Of a stretch of 64,000 nt of DNA, positions 19,785 through 28,405 are shown in pieces (position 1 is the stretch's first letter; each line of letters starts with the position of its first letter). Source of the DNA: Shimia ponticola. Lineage in GTDB: Bacteria > Pseudomonadota > Alphaproteobacteria > Rhodobacterales > Rhodobacteraceae. A program made the translations under genes and the position numbers. The DNA lies in the NCBI RefSeq assembly GCF_007995215.1, contig NZ_VCDK01000003.1:992001-1056000 (forward strand), given 5' to 3'. A model generated the notes under the pieces. It was not told the DNA's origin and searched no databases. It saw only the letters and a list, made by a program, of their open reading frames with translations.

Positions 19785-19872
19785 AGCCGGGCTCCTGTCT
19801 GGGGGTCCCTAACGGGTTAGGACCGTTTGCCTCGACAGGAAAGAGGTGATGGAAGGATTCCGGAGGAAAAAT

Positions 19873-19906
19873 CCAAGATTTGGGACTGAGTTTCAAAATA
19901 TGGAAC
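19873..19906 (-). promoter_or_regulatory. Two dyads upstream of the sugar-acid operon
   Basis: CCAAGATTTGG (19873-19883) is a perfect 4-3-4 inverted repeat and GTTTCAAAATATGGAAC (19890-19906) an imperfect one. Their centres are 20 bases apart, about two helical turns, so a dimeric or tetrameric regulator could bind both on one face. They lie 88-122 bases before the dehydratase ATG and immediately after the end of putR. The AT-rich centre with GGAAC arms resembles IclR-family sites. No such regulator gene is adjacent. Confidence 0.4.
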
Positions 19907-19915
19907 AAGTGAGCG

Positions 19916-20380
19916 CTAGACTGAAAGCGTGCCTTGCTCGACAACCGCCTCCATGGCGACATGGCTGGATGTGGCCATGACGTTGGGCAACGTGGAAATC
20001 CGCTCCCCCATCACACGGCGATAGTCCGCGACATCGCGGGACCGAACCTTGAGCAGGTAGTCAAACGCTCCGGCGATCATGTGGCATTCCTCGATTTCGG
20101 GAATGTCCTGCACTGCGTCATTGAACTTGCGCAGCGCCGCTTCGCGCGTGTCGGACAGCTTAACCTCGACAAAGGTGATATGGATCAGTCCCAGCTTCAC
20201 CGGTGACAGGTTCGCCCTGTATCCGGTGATCACGCCCGCCTCTTCCAACGCTTTGACCCGCAATGCGACGGGCGTTTTCGACAGACCGACTCTGCGTGCC
20301 AGTTCCGCGATCGAGATTCGGGCATCCGCCACCAGTTCATTCAGGATCTTTCGGTCCTGTGCATCCAGTTGATAGACCAT
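19916..20380 (-). CDS. putR: Lrp/AsnC family regulator, probable PutR
   Basis: 154 residues: N-terminal winged HTH (LDAQDRKILNELVADARISI, then SIAELARRVGLSKTPVALRVK) and a C-terminal RAM/AsnC ligand domain (GAFDYLLKVRSRDVADYRRV). It is divergent from putA with a 113-base shared promoter region. In Agrobacterium and Rhodobacter the regulator in this position, PutR, activates putA in the presence of proline. The PutA here lacks the N-terminal DNA-binding domain found in enteric PutA, consistent with regulation by this separate protein. Confidence 0.85.
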   Translation of the reverse strand: MVYQLDAQDRKILNELVADARISIAELARRVGLSKTPVALRVKALEEAGVITGYRANLSPVKLGLIHITFVEVKLSDTREAALRKFNDAVQDIPEIEECHMIAGAFDYLLKVRSRDVADYRRVMGERISTLPNVMATSSHVAMEAVVEQGTLSV

Positions 20381-20493
20381 TTGAGGGCCTCTCGGTCAAA
20401 TTCTCGTTCCATTCGGACTATGATTTCCGCCATCTTTAGACGCAAGGCCCATTCAATCGGGTGTATCATAGGGCATACCTCTTGGAGCTCGCC

Positions 20494-23400
20494 ATGCATA
20501 TGCCGCTGCACACTCGCTTTACTCATGCCACCAAAACTGCCGATGAAACCACGCTGATCCATAGGCTGATGGACCAAGCCCGACTTACGGTAGATGACCG
20601 CTCAAAGATCGCGGCACAGGCGACGCAACTGGTACGGGATATTCGCGGCACCTCACGCCCGACGATGATGGAGCATTTCCTTGCGGAATACGGCCTGTCC
20701 ACGACCGAAGGTGTGGCCTTGATGTGTTTGGCAGAGGCGATGCTGCGCGTGCCAGACGCCGAGACAATCGATGCCCTGATCGAAGACAAAATCGCCCCAT
20801 CGGACTGGGGGCGGCATCTGGGCGCTGCATCGTCGCCGATGGTGAATGCGTCGACATGGGCGCTTATGCTGACGGGCCGCGTACTGGATGATGACCAGCC
20901 GGGGATCGCGGGCATTCTGCGCGGCGCGATCAAACGGTTGGGCGAACCTGTGATCCGCACAGCTGTGGGTCAGGCGATGAAGCAAATGGGCGCTCAGTTC
21001 GTGCTGGGCGAAACGATTGGAAGCGCGCTGAAAGAAGCACGCGGCGAAGAGGCCAAGGGCTACACCTACTCTTACGACATGTTGGGCGAAGCAGCGATGA
21101 CGGCAGATGACGCCGCGCGCTACGCTACGGCCTACGAGGACGCGATTGCCGCCATTGCCGGTGCCTGCACGCACGGTGATGTACGGGCCAATCCCGGCAT
21201 TTCGGTCAAACTTTCCGCCCTGCACCCGCGCTATGAAGTGGCACAAAGCGAGCGGGTTATGGAGGAACTGGTTCCTGTCCTGCAGCGCTTGGTGCGGCAA
21301 GCCAAAGCTGCTGGCATGGGGCTTAATATTGATGCGGAAGAGCAAGACAGGCTGGTCCTGTCGCTGCAGGTCATTGAAGCGGTTTTGGCGGACCCTGAGC
21401 TTGCCGGTTGGGACGGGTTTGGCGTCGTCGTGCAGGCCTATGGCAAACGGGCTGATGCGGTGATCGATTGGCTTGCCGAAACAGCAACACGGCTGGACCG
21501 CCGCCTGATGGTTCGTCTTGTCAAAGGGGCGTATTGGGACACTGAAATCAAACATGCCCAAGTCGAAGGCTTGGCAGATTTCCCGGTCTTCACAACGAAA
21601 TCCGCCACGGATGTCAGCTACATCGCCTGCGCGCGCAAACTCTTGGATCACGCGGATCGTCTTTATCCGCAATTCGCGACACATAACGCGCACACCGTGG
21701 CCGCTATCCGGCATATGGCAGGCAATGCAGACTATGAGTTCCAACGGTTGCACGGCATGGGCGAACGTCTGCATGACCTCGGCGTCGCAGAAGGCAAGCG
21801 TTGCCGTATCTATGCGCCGGTGGGCGCGCATCGCGATTTGCTGGCCTATCTCGTCCGGCGACTGTTGGAAAACGGGGCAAACTCCAGCTTTGTGAACCAG
21901 ATCGTCGATACCGATGTGACGCCAGAAGAGATCGCGACCGATCCATTCGAGATCGCGACATCGGCGCAAACCAGCATCGCAGCACCGCACGCTATCTTTC
22001 CGGGTCGCGCCAACTCTACCGGGTTTGATCTGACCGACGCAGAAACACTTTCCACCCTTGACGCAACTCGGCCCCGAGATCTGCCCGATGCCGCGCCACT
22101 GACCGTGCGGACGGCATCGGGCCCTGTCAGGGCCATCACAAATCCCGCGACCGGCGCGACCTTGGCGAATGTGCAAGAGGCGGACGCGGATACCGTGGCA
22201 CGTGCGATTGACGATGCGTGTCCATGGAATGCGCCAGTGACGGATAGAGCAGCCGTCCTGAATGCCGCTGCCGATCTTTATGAGGCGAATGCCGGAAGGC
22301 TGTTTTCGGCACTGGCGCTTGAAGCAGGGAAGACGCTGAATGATTGCGTAGGAGAATTGCGTGAGGCAGTTGATTTCCTGCGCTACTACGCGTCCGAGGC
22401 TGCGGCGCAAAAGGCGGACCCAATCGGTACGGTGACAGCGATTTCGCCATGGAATTTCCCTCTGGCGATCTTCACCGGCCAGATCGCTGCCGCCTTGGCC
22501 GCAGGAAACGCGGTGCTCGCCAAACCTGCCGAACAAACACCGCTGGTGGCGGCGATGGCTGTCCAACTGATGCACGGCGCCGGTGTTCCGATTTCAGCGT
22601 TGCAGCTTTTGCCTGGCGACGGCGCGACAGTTGGCGCAGCTCTCACCTTTGATCCGCGCGTGGATGGCGTGGTCTTTACAGGATCAACCGACACGGCCCA
22701 TCTGATCCGCCGATCGATGGCCGACGCGCTGCACCCCGGAGCGCCGTTTATTGCTGAAACCGGCGGGCTGAATGCCATGATCGTTGACTCGACCGCCCTT
22801 CCGGAGCAGGCCGTGCGCGATATCGTGGCCTCCGCCTTTCAATCGGCTGGCCAAAGGTGTTCGGCGCTCCGTTGTCTTTATGTACAAAGCGATATCGCCC
22901 CGCGCATGATCGACATGATCAAAGGCGCGATGGACGAATTATGCGTGGGCGAGCCGTGGCACCTGTCGACCGATGTCGGCCCGGTGATAGACCCCGAAGC
23001 AAAGGCAACCATCGACGCGCATATCGAAAAGGCGCAGTTACAAGAGCGCGTTCTTCATCAGATCACCGCGCCAGAGACGGGTACCTATGTTGCGCCGACG
23101 CTGATCAAGGTCGATGACATCAGCGATCTTGACCGCGAAGTCTTTGGCCCGGTCCTTCATGTCGCAACATTCGAGGCCGGTGATCTGGACGCCGTCATCG
23201 ATGCAATCAACGCGACGGGCTATGGCCTGACCTTCGGTCTGCACACCCGCATCGACACACGGGTACAGCATGTCACCGACCGCATCCGGGCGGGCAACAT
23301 ATACGTCAACCGTAACCAAATTGGCGCGGTCGTCGGCAGCCAGCCCTTTGGCGGGCACGGGCTGTCAGGCACGGGGCCAAAGGCGGGTGGTCCGCTCTAC

Positions 23401-23808
23401 CTGTCCCGCTTTCACAAAGGCGCGATTGCCGCACAGTCGCAGATCGATTTGCCCGGCCCCACAGGAGAGGCCAACACGTATTCCAGCCATCCCCGCGCGC
23501 CTGTCGCCTGTCTTGGCCCCGGACGCGAAACAGCCCAGCAACAAGCGCAAGCGGTGCGTGCGGCCGGCGGCGCGGCGGTCCTCTATCCGGATTTGCCTGT
23601 CGAGAAACTAACTCAGCTCGCGGGGATTTCCGCCGCAATCGTTTGGACGGATGATGCGCGCCCTTACGCACAGGCTTTGGCAGCCCGCCCCGGTCCGATC
23701 CTGCCTTTGATTACAGGCACACCAAGGGCCGCAGATGTGGTGGAGGAACGCCATCTGTGCATCGACACGACAGCCGCCGGTGGCAACGCGGCTCTTCTTG
23801 CCGGGTAG
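20494..23808 (+). CDS. putA: Bifunctional proline dehydrogenase / P5C dehydrogenase
   Basis: 1104 residues. It oxidises proline to glutamate in two channelled steps. The FAD-binding PRODH barrel spans roughly residues 130-450 (SVKLSALHPRYE, RLVKGAYWDTEIK, ATHNAHTV) and the ALDH domain residues 540-985, with catalytic C789 in FQSAGQRCSAL. There is no ribbon-helix-helix domain at the N-terminus. About 120 residues follow the ALDH domain, the extra domain that distinguishes longer (type B) PutAs from the 999-residue Bradyrhizobium form. The ATG at 20494 has a GGAG ribosome binding site six bases upstream; an in-frame GTG at 20461 and an ATG at 20500 are less likely. Confidence 0.95.
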   Translation: MHMPLHTRFTHATKTADETTLIHRLMDQARLTVDDRSKIAAQATQLVRDIRGTSRPTMMEHFLAEYGLSTTEGVALMCLAEAMLRVPDAETIDALIEDKIAPSDWGRHLGAASSPMVNASTWALMLTGRVLDDDQPGIAGILRGAIKRLGEPVIRTAVGQAMKQMGAQFVLGETIGSALKEARGEEAKGYTYSYDMLGEAAMTADDAARYATAYEDAIAAIAGACTHGDVRANPGISVKLSALHPRYEVAQSERVMEELVPVLQRLVRQAKAAGMGLNIDAEEQDRLVLSLQVIEAVLADPELAGWDGFGVVVQAYGKRADAVIDWLAETATRLDRRLMVRLVKGAYWDTEIKHAQVEGLADFPVFTTKSATDVSYIACARKLLDHADRLYPQFATHNAHTVAAIRHMAGNADYEFQRLHGMGERLHDLGVAEGKRCRIYAPVGAHRDLLAYLVRRLLENGANSSFVNQIVDTDVTPEEIATDPFEIATSAQTSIAAPHAIFPGRANSTGFDLTDAETLSTLDATRPRDLPDAAPLTVRTASGPVRAITNPATGATLANVQEADADTVARAIDDACPWNAPVTDRAAVLNAAADLYEANAGRLFSALALEAGKTLNDCVGELREAVDFLRYYASEAAAQKADPIGTVTAISPWNFPLAIFTGQIAAALAAGNAVLAKPAEQTPLVAAMAVQLMHGAGVPISALQLLPGDGATVGAALTFDPRVDGVVFTGSTDTAHLIRRSMADALHPGAPFIAETGGLNAMIVDSTALPEQAVRDIVASAFQSAGQRCSALRCLYVQSDIAPRMIDMIKGAMDELCVGEPWHLSTDVGPVIDPEAKATIDAHIEKAQLQERVLHQITAPETGTYVAPTLIKVDDISDLDREVFGPVLHVATFEAGDLDAVIDAINATGYGLTFGLHTRIDTRVQHVTDRIRAGNIYVNRNQIGAVVGSQPFGGHGLSGTGPKAGGPLYLSRFHKGAIAAQSQIDLPGPTGEANTYSSHPRAPVACLGPGRETAQQQAQAVRAAGGAAVLYPDLPVEKLTQLAGISAAIVWTDDARPYAQALAARPGPILPLITGTPRAADVVEERHLCIDTTAAGGNAALLAG

Positions 23809-23863
23809 CCCCCTTGCACATCGCGCGGCCCCGTGACCACATGGCGCGCAAGGGAGGCACGCC

Positions 23864-25060
23864 ATGGCCGAGGCATTTATCTGTGACTACATCCGCACGC
23901 CTATCGGACGCTTCGGCGGTGCTTTGTCTTCGGTGCGCGCGGACGATTTGGGGTCCATCCCGATCAAAGCTCTTATGGAGCGAAACGTCGGCGTGGACTG
24001 GGTCTCGGTCGATGAAGTGATCTATGGCTGCGCCAATCAGGCAGGCGAAGACAACCGCAACGTCGCGCGTATGTCGGCTCTTTTGGCGGGGCTTCCTGTC
24101 GAGGTCCCCGGCACAACGATGAACCGCCTTTGCGGCAGCGGGATGGATGCCGTCATCGCTGCCGCCCGCGCCATTCGCGCTGGTGAAGCCGACCTCATGA
24201 TCGCAGGCGGTGTCGAAAGCATGTCTCGCGCGCCTTTCGTTATGCCCAAGGCGACCCAAGCCTTTTCCCGTGCCAATGAAGTCCATGACACCACCATCGG
24301 CTGGCGCTTCGTCAACCCGGTGATGAAGGCGCAATATGGCATCGACTCAATGCCTGAGACCGCCGAGAACGTCGCCGAGGAATTTGCGATCTCGCGCGCG
24401 GATCAGGATGCCTTTGCCTTTCGCAGCCAATCCCGTGCGGCAACAGCAAAAGACACCCTGTCGCAAGAAATCACTCCGGTCACCATCCCGCAGCGCAAGG
24501 GCGATCCAATCGTCGTCGCAACGGACGAACATCCCCGGCTCAGCCCGCTGGAAAAGCTTGCCAGCCTTCCCACGCCATTCCGGGCGAGCGGGTCTGTCAC
24601 CGCGGGCAATGCATCCGGGGTCAACGACGGTGCCGCCGCGATGATCATCGCTTCAGAAGCCGCCGCCAAGGCCAACGGTCTTACCCCCATTGCACGTATC
24701 ACAGGCGGGGCCAGTGCCGGTGTTGCCCCTCGGATCATGGGAATTGGACCGGTCCCCGCAACGCGCAAGCTGTGCGCGCGGCTGGCTCTGTCACCAACGG
24801 ATTTCGACGTGATTGAACTGAACGAGGCCTTTGCCGCCCAGGCACTTGCCGTGTTGCGCGACCTTGGCTTGCCGGATGATGCTGACCACGTGAACCCGCA
24901 TGGCGGAGCGATTGCTCTGGGCCACCCCTTGGGCATGTCAGGGGCGCGGATCACCGGCACGGCGGCTTTGCAGCTTCAGAGCATGAAAGGCACCCGCGCG
25001 CTCGCGACGATGTGTGTCGGCGTCGGCCAAGGCATCGCTGTCGCGCTGGAGCGGGTGTAA
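23864..25060 (+). CDS. pcaF: 3-oxoadipyl-CoA thiolase
   Basis: 398 residues. It cleaves 3-oxoadipyl-CoA to succinyl-CoA and acetyl-CoA, the last step of the beta-ketoadipate pathway. Thiolase residues: C90 in MNRLCGSGM, the histidine of [19 protein letters not shown] and the C-terminal cysteine in TMCVGVGQG. The segment [19 protein letters not shown] is characteristic of PcaF rather than general thiolases. It lies 11 kb from pobA-pcaDCHGB, 55 bases after putA and 3 bases before an alpha-hydroxyacid oxidase, so it heads a four-gene operon with kynurenine genes. A PaaJ-type phenylacetate role cannot be fully excluded. Confidence 0.85.
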   Translation: MAEAFICDYIRTPIGRFGGALSSVRADDLGSIPIKALMERNVGVDWVSVDEVIYGCANQAGEDNRNVARMSALLAGLPVEVPGTTMNRLCGSGMDAVIAAARAIRAGEADLMIAGGVESMSRAPFVMPKATQAFSRANEVHDTTIGWRFVNPVMKAQYGIDSMPETAENVAEEFAISRADQDAFAFRSQSRAATAKDTLSQEITPVTIPQRKGDPIVVATDEHPRLSPLEKLASLPTPFRASGSVTAGNASGVNDGAAAMIIASEAAAKANGLTPIARITGGASAGVAPRIMGIGPVPATRKLCARLALSPTDFDVIELNEAFAAQALAVLRDLGLPDDADHVNPHGGAIALGHPLGMSGARITGTAALQLQSMKGTRALATMCVGVGQGIAVALERV

Positions 25061-25063
25061 CGC

Positions 25064-26215
25064 GTGCGCGCATCGACCGCTGATCTTGACCTGACCCATC
25101 CAGCCATTGCCGATCTGCGTCGCACGGCCCGCCGCCGCATCCCGCATTTCGCCTTTGAGTATCTCGACAGCGCCACCGGGACCGAGGCCGCCGCACGCCG
25201 CAACCGCGCGGCTTTGGACAACGTGCTGTTCCAACCTGCGATCCTCGCAGGCGATCTCAGTTACGCGACCGCGACGACGTTTATGGGGCGCGACTATCCC
25301 CTGCCCTTTGGCATCGCCCCAATTGGCATGGCGGGGATGATCTGGCCGGACGCTGAACGCCTGCTGGCTCGCGCGGCTGCCACACACCAGATTCCTTACT
25401 GTCAATCCACCGTGGCTGCCGCTGCCCCAGAGGACACAGGCCCAATCGCAAAAGAAATGGGCTGGTTTCAGCACTACCCTGTGCATGATCTCGGGATCAT
25501 GCGAGACATGCTGGAGCGGATCAAAGCGGCAGGGTTTTCCAATTTGGTGATCACCGTCGATGTCCCCGGTGAAAGCCGCCGCGAACGCCAAAGACGCGCG
25601 CATGTCGCCATGCCGCCGCGCCTGACACCCAGCATGATCGTTTCGATGATGACGCATCCGCGTTGGGCACTGGCGATGGCTCGATCCGGCCCTCCGCGCA
25701 TGCCCTTTCCAGAAAGCTATGTCGATGCCTCTGCGCATGACGCCTTTGTTCATGCAGGTCGCGTCATTCGCGGGTGGCCAGACTGGGATTACTTCGCCGC
25801 ATTGCGCGCCGCATGGGCGGGGCCGCTGATCATCAAAGGCGTCAGCGACCCAGCCATGGTACCCCGTCTTCTAGAGGCTGGCGCAGACGCACTCTGGGTC
25901 TCAAACCACACAGGCCGCCAGTTCGACGGTGGCCCTGCCGCGATCACGCAATTACCGCTCATCCGCGCAACCGCCGGTCCGGACACACCGATCATCTTTG
26001 ACAGCGGCATCGACGGCGGGCTCGATATTCTGCGCGCCTTGTCCCTCGGCGCAGACTTCACATTCCTTGGAAGGGCCTTCATGTATGCGGTTGCAGCGTT
26101 TGCGGCGCGCGGCATCGACCACCTGATCCATATCCTGCGCGCCGACCTTGAGGCCAATATGGCCCAGCTGGGCGCGGCCACCCTGAGCGACGTGAAAGAA
26201 AGGCTCCTGCCATGA
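25064..26215 (+). CDS. FMN-dependent alpha-hydroxyacid dehydrogenase
   Basis: 383 residues from a GTG start three bases after the pcaF stop. FMN-dependent oxidation of an L-2-hydroxyacid (lactate, glycolate or mandelate type) is expected. Family motifs: IPHFAFEYLDSATGTE at the N-terminus, GIAPIGMAGMIWPDAE, QHYPV and the active-site VSNHTGRQFDGGPA with base H282 and R285. The usual HGGRQ is HTGRQ here (T283), a small but real deviation. It is only distantly similar to the LldD at 51245. Its stop overlaps the next start (ATGA). Confidence 0.82.
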   Translation: MRASTADLDLTHPAIADLRRTARRRIPHFAFEYLDSATGTEAAARRNRAALDNVLFQPAILAGDLSYATATTFMGRDYPLPFGIAPIGMAGMIWPDAERLLARAAATHQIPYCQSTVAAAAPEDTGPIAKEMGWFQHYPVHDLGIMRDMLERIKAAGFSNLVITVDVPGESRRERQRRAHVAMPPRLTPSMIVSMMTHPRWALAMARSGPPRMPFPESYVDASAHDAFVHAGRVIRGWPDWDYFAALRAAWAGPLIIKGVSDPAMVPRLLEAGADALWVSNHTGRQFDGGPAAITQLPLIRATAGPDTPIIFDSGIDGGLDILRALSLGADFTFLGRAFMYAVAAFAARGIDHLIHILRADLEANMAQLGAATLSDVKERLLP

Positions 26216-27027
26216 CAGACTGGACATTCGACTGGGACGACGCCTTCGACAACATGGGCTACATCCCCGGTGGCCAAGCCTATCCAGATCAGTGGCACAG
26301 CGCCGCCGCTCAGTTCCGCGCGGCACATCCCGATGCGCAGCTTGATCTGGCCTACGGTCCCGGCGACCGCGACCGGCTTGATCTGTTCGAACCCGAAGGC
26401 ACCGCACAGGGTCTGATGATATTCGTCCACGGCGGCTATTGGCGGCTCTTTGACAAATCGACTTGGAGCCATCTGGCCAGAGGTGCGCTGACACGCGGCT
26501 GGGCGGTCGCCATGCCAAGCTATCCTCTGTGTCCAGGCGTTTCGTTGCCCGAGATTGCGCCGCATATTGCAGCCGCGATTGCGCATGCTTCCACGCTGGT
26601 GACCGCGCCGATCCGCCTTGCCGGACATTCGGCAGGTGGGCATCTGGTCAGCCGCATGGCCACCTCCCCCGGCCTCCTGCCAGAGCCGGTTGCGGCCCGC
26701 ATCACAGGCATCACATCGATCAGTGGTTTGCATGATCTGCGCCCTCTGGCATTGACCAATATGAACGACGATCTTGGCCTCACACCCGATACGGCGGCTG
26801 CGGACAGCCCCGCGCTTTTGACACCGTCCAACACCTGCCCCGTGACAGCATGGGTAGGCGCACAGGAGCGGCCAGAGTTTTTGCGTCAAACCCGGCTGCT
26901 CGAAGAAAACTGGAGCAGACAGGGACAAAAGGTGCGCGCGTATTACGAACCAGGGCAAGACCATTTCTCGGTGGTCGAAGGTCTGATGACTGCCGACAGC
27001 CCCCTGACTTCCGCAATTCTGGACTGA
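26212..27027 (+). CDS. Alpha/beta hydrolase, probable kynurenine formamidase
   Basis: 271 residues. The HGGYWRLFDKSTWSHLA stretch and the nucleophile elbow AGHSAGGHL (S140), with the late histidine in GQDHFSVVEGL, match the alpha/beta-hydrolase type of arylformamidase (the HGGYW group), which hydrolyses N-formylkynurenine to kynurenine. The next gene encodes kynureninase, which strongly supports that role. It is not the metal-dependent cyclase-type KynB of Pseudomonas. Overlaps the oxidase gene by four bases. The tryptophan dioxygenase kynA is not in this window. Confidence 0.75.
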   Translation: MTDWTFDWDDAFDNMGYIPGGQAYPDQWHSAAAQFRAAHPDAQLDLAYGPGDRDRLDLFEPEGTAQGLMIFVHGGYWRLFDKSTWSHLARGALTRGWAVAMPSYPLCPGVSLPEIAPHIAAAIAHASTLVTAPIRLAGHSAGGHLVSRMATSPGLLPEPVAARITGITSISGLHDLRPLALTNMNDDLGLTPDTAAADSPALLTPSNTCPVTAWVGAQERPEFLRQTRLLEENWSRQGQKVRAYYEPGQDHFSVVEGLMTADSPLTSAILD

Positions 27028-27032
27028 CTGCC

Positions 27033-28217
27033 ATGCTTCCCGTCAAAGACCGTTTCCACATCCCAGAGGGCCTGATCTATCTTGACGGCAACTCTTTGGG
27101 TCCCTTGCCCAAATCGGTGCCCGCGCGGGTGGGCGAAGCCGTGCAAAAGGAATGGGGCCAATCCCTGATCCGTGGTTGGAACTCAGAAGGTTGGATGGCT
27201 CAGCCAGCACGCCTTGGGGATCGGATTGGCGATTTCGTTGGCGCCCCCACCGGGACAACCGTTCTTGGCGATACTCTATCGCTCAAGGTCTATCAGGCCC
27301 TTGCAGCGGCATTGTCCATGCGCCCCACGCGCAAGGTCATTCTGTCGGACACCGGCAATTTCCCGACCGATCTTTACATGGCCGAAGGCCTGAGCAGCAT
27401 GTTGGGTCGGGACCATGAATTGCGCCTTGTCGACCCAACAGATGTTACGGCCGCCATTACCGATGAGGTGGCCGTCGTCATGCTCACCCACGTCGATTAT
27501 CGCACCGGGCGCATGCATGACATGAATGCCATCACACAGGCCGCCCATAACGCCGGTGCCGTGATGATCTGGGACCTGGCCCATTCCGCAGGGGCAGTGC
27601 CCGTCGATCTGACGGCGTCACACTGCGACTTTGCCGTTGGGTGTACGTACAAATACCTCAATGGCGGTCCCGGCGCGCCGGCCTTTATCTATGTGCGCCC
27701 CGATTTGATTGAGACGATTGATCCGGCCCTGTCCGGCTGGCTCGGCCATGACGCGCCATTTGCCTTCGAACCCGGATACCGCCCGGCGCCGTCAATCGAA
27801 CGCATGCGCGTCGGCACACCGCCGGTCTTGCAAATGACCGCGCTTGAGGCCGCGCTAGATGTTTGGGACGGCATCACGATGCAGGACATTCGCGCAGCCT
27901 CCATCGCGCTCTGCGATCTCTTCATCGCCGAGGTCGAAAACCGTTGCCCTGAGCTCACGCTCGTCTCGCCGCGCGATGCCAATGCGCGCGGTTCACAGGT
28001 CTCCTTTGCCTTCGATCACGGTTACGCTACGATGCAGGCCCTCATCGCAGCGGGGGTCATTGGCGACTTCCGCGCGCCGAACATCATGCGCTTTGGGTTC
28101 ACGCCTCTCTTCATCGACGCCGGTGACGTAACCGAAGCCGCGCAGCGTCTTGAGCACATCATCAAGACCAAAGCCTATGAGGCGCCAGAGTACCAGATCC
28201 GCAACCGCGTGACCTGA
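27033..28217 (+). CDS. kynU: Kynureninase
   Basis: 394 residues. PLP-dependent hydrolysis of kynurenine to anthranilate and alanine. The beginning YLDGNSLGPLP, the IRGWN segment, DLAHSAGAVPVDL and the Schiff-base lysine K207 in CTYKYLNGGPGAP are kynureninase hallmarks. The ATG at 27033, five bases after the previous stop, starts the protein at the conserved N-terminus; an upstream start at 26850 would lie in another gene. Last gene of the pcaF-oxidase-kynB-kynU operon; a hairpin and a copy of the dispersed motif follow. Confidence 0.93.
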   Translation: MLPVKDRFHIPEGLIYLDGNSLGPLPKSVPARVGEAVQKEWGQSLIRGWNSEGWMAQPARLGDRIGDFVGAPTGTTVLGDTLSLKVYQALAAALSMRPTRKVILSDTGNFPTDLYMAEGLSSMLGRDHELRLVDPTDVTAAITDEVAVVMLTHVDYRTGRMHDMNAITQAAHNAGAVMIWDLAHSAGAVPVDLTASHCDFAVGCTYKYLNGGPGAPAFIYVRPDLIETIDPALSGWLGHDAPFAFEPGYRPAPSIERMRVGTPPVLQMTALEAALDVWDGITMQDIRAASIALCDLFIAEVENRCPELTLVSPRDANARGSQVSFAFDHGYATMQALIAAGVIGDFRAPNIMRFGFTPLFIDAGDVTEAAQRLEHIIKTKAYEAPEYQIRNRVT

Positions 28218-28219
28218 TC

Positions 28220-28268
28220 CCTTCTATGTTTCTGAAATACTCCGGGGTCTAAGGGGCAGAGCCCCTTT
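28220..28268. repeat. Dispersed intergenic motif, copy 2, plus terminator-like hairpin
   Basis: Read on the minus strand, 28245-28220 gives CCGGAGTATTTCAGAAACAT followed by AGAAGG, similar to the other copies. On the plus strand it is followed by GGGGC-AGA-GCCCC-TTT (28253-28268), a compact hairpin with a short T run that could end the kyn operon transcript. Another GC-rich hairpin (GCCGCC/GGCGGC) follows at about 28270-28286. Confidence 0.5.
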
Positions 28269-28350
28269 CGCCGCCGCAGGCGGCGCCTCAAGCGGTCACA
28301 GCCAGCGCCCGCTGGCGAAGAGGGAGGCGGGCGGGCAAATCGGCCGAAAC

Positions 28351-28382
28351 AAAAAAGGCGGGCGCATTCGCGCACCCGCCTT
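28351..28382 (-). terminator. Rho-independent terminator of the FAS1-RTX gene
   Basis: Read on the minus strand: GGCGGG ... CCCGCC with an inner CGC-GAAT-GCG stem, followed by six T. It starts 26 bases after the stop codon of the FAS1-RTX gene. The hairpin is strong and the T tract uninterrupted. Confidence 0.8.
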
Positions 28383-28405
28383 CAAAGGATCAGATCACAA
28401 AGCGA

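Noticed and set aside
20653-22575. 640-codon open frame on the minus strand opposite putA
   Set aside because: Long open antisense frames arise from the codon bias of GC-rich genes. The translation is rich in Arg, Cys, His and Gly without any motif, while putA is complete on the other strand.
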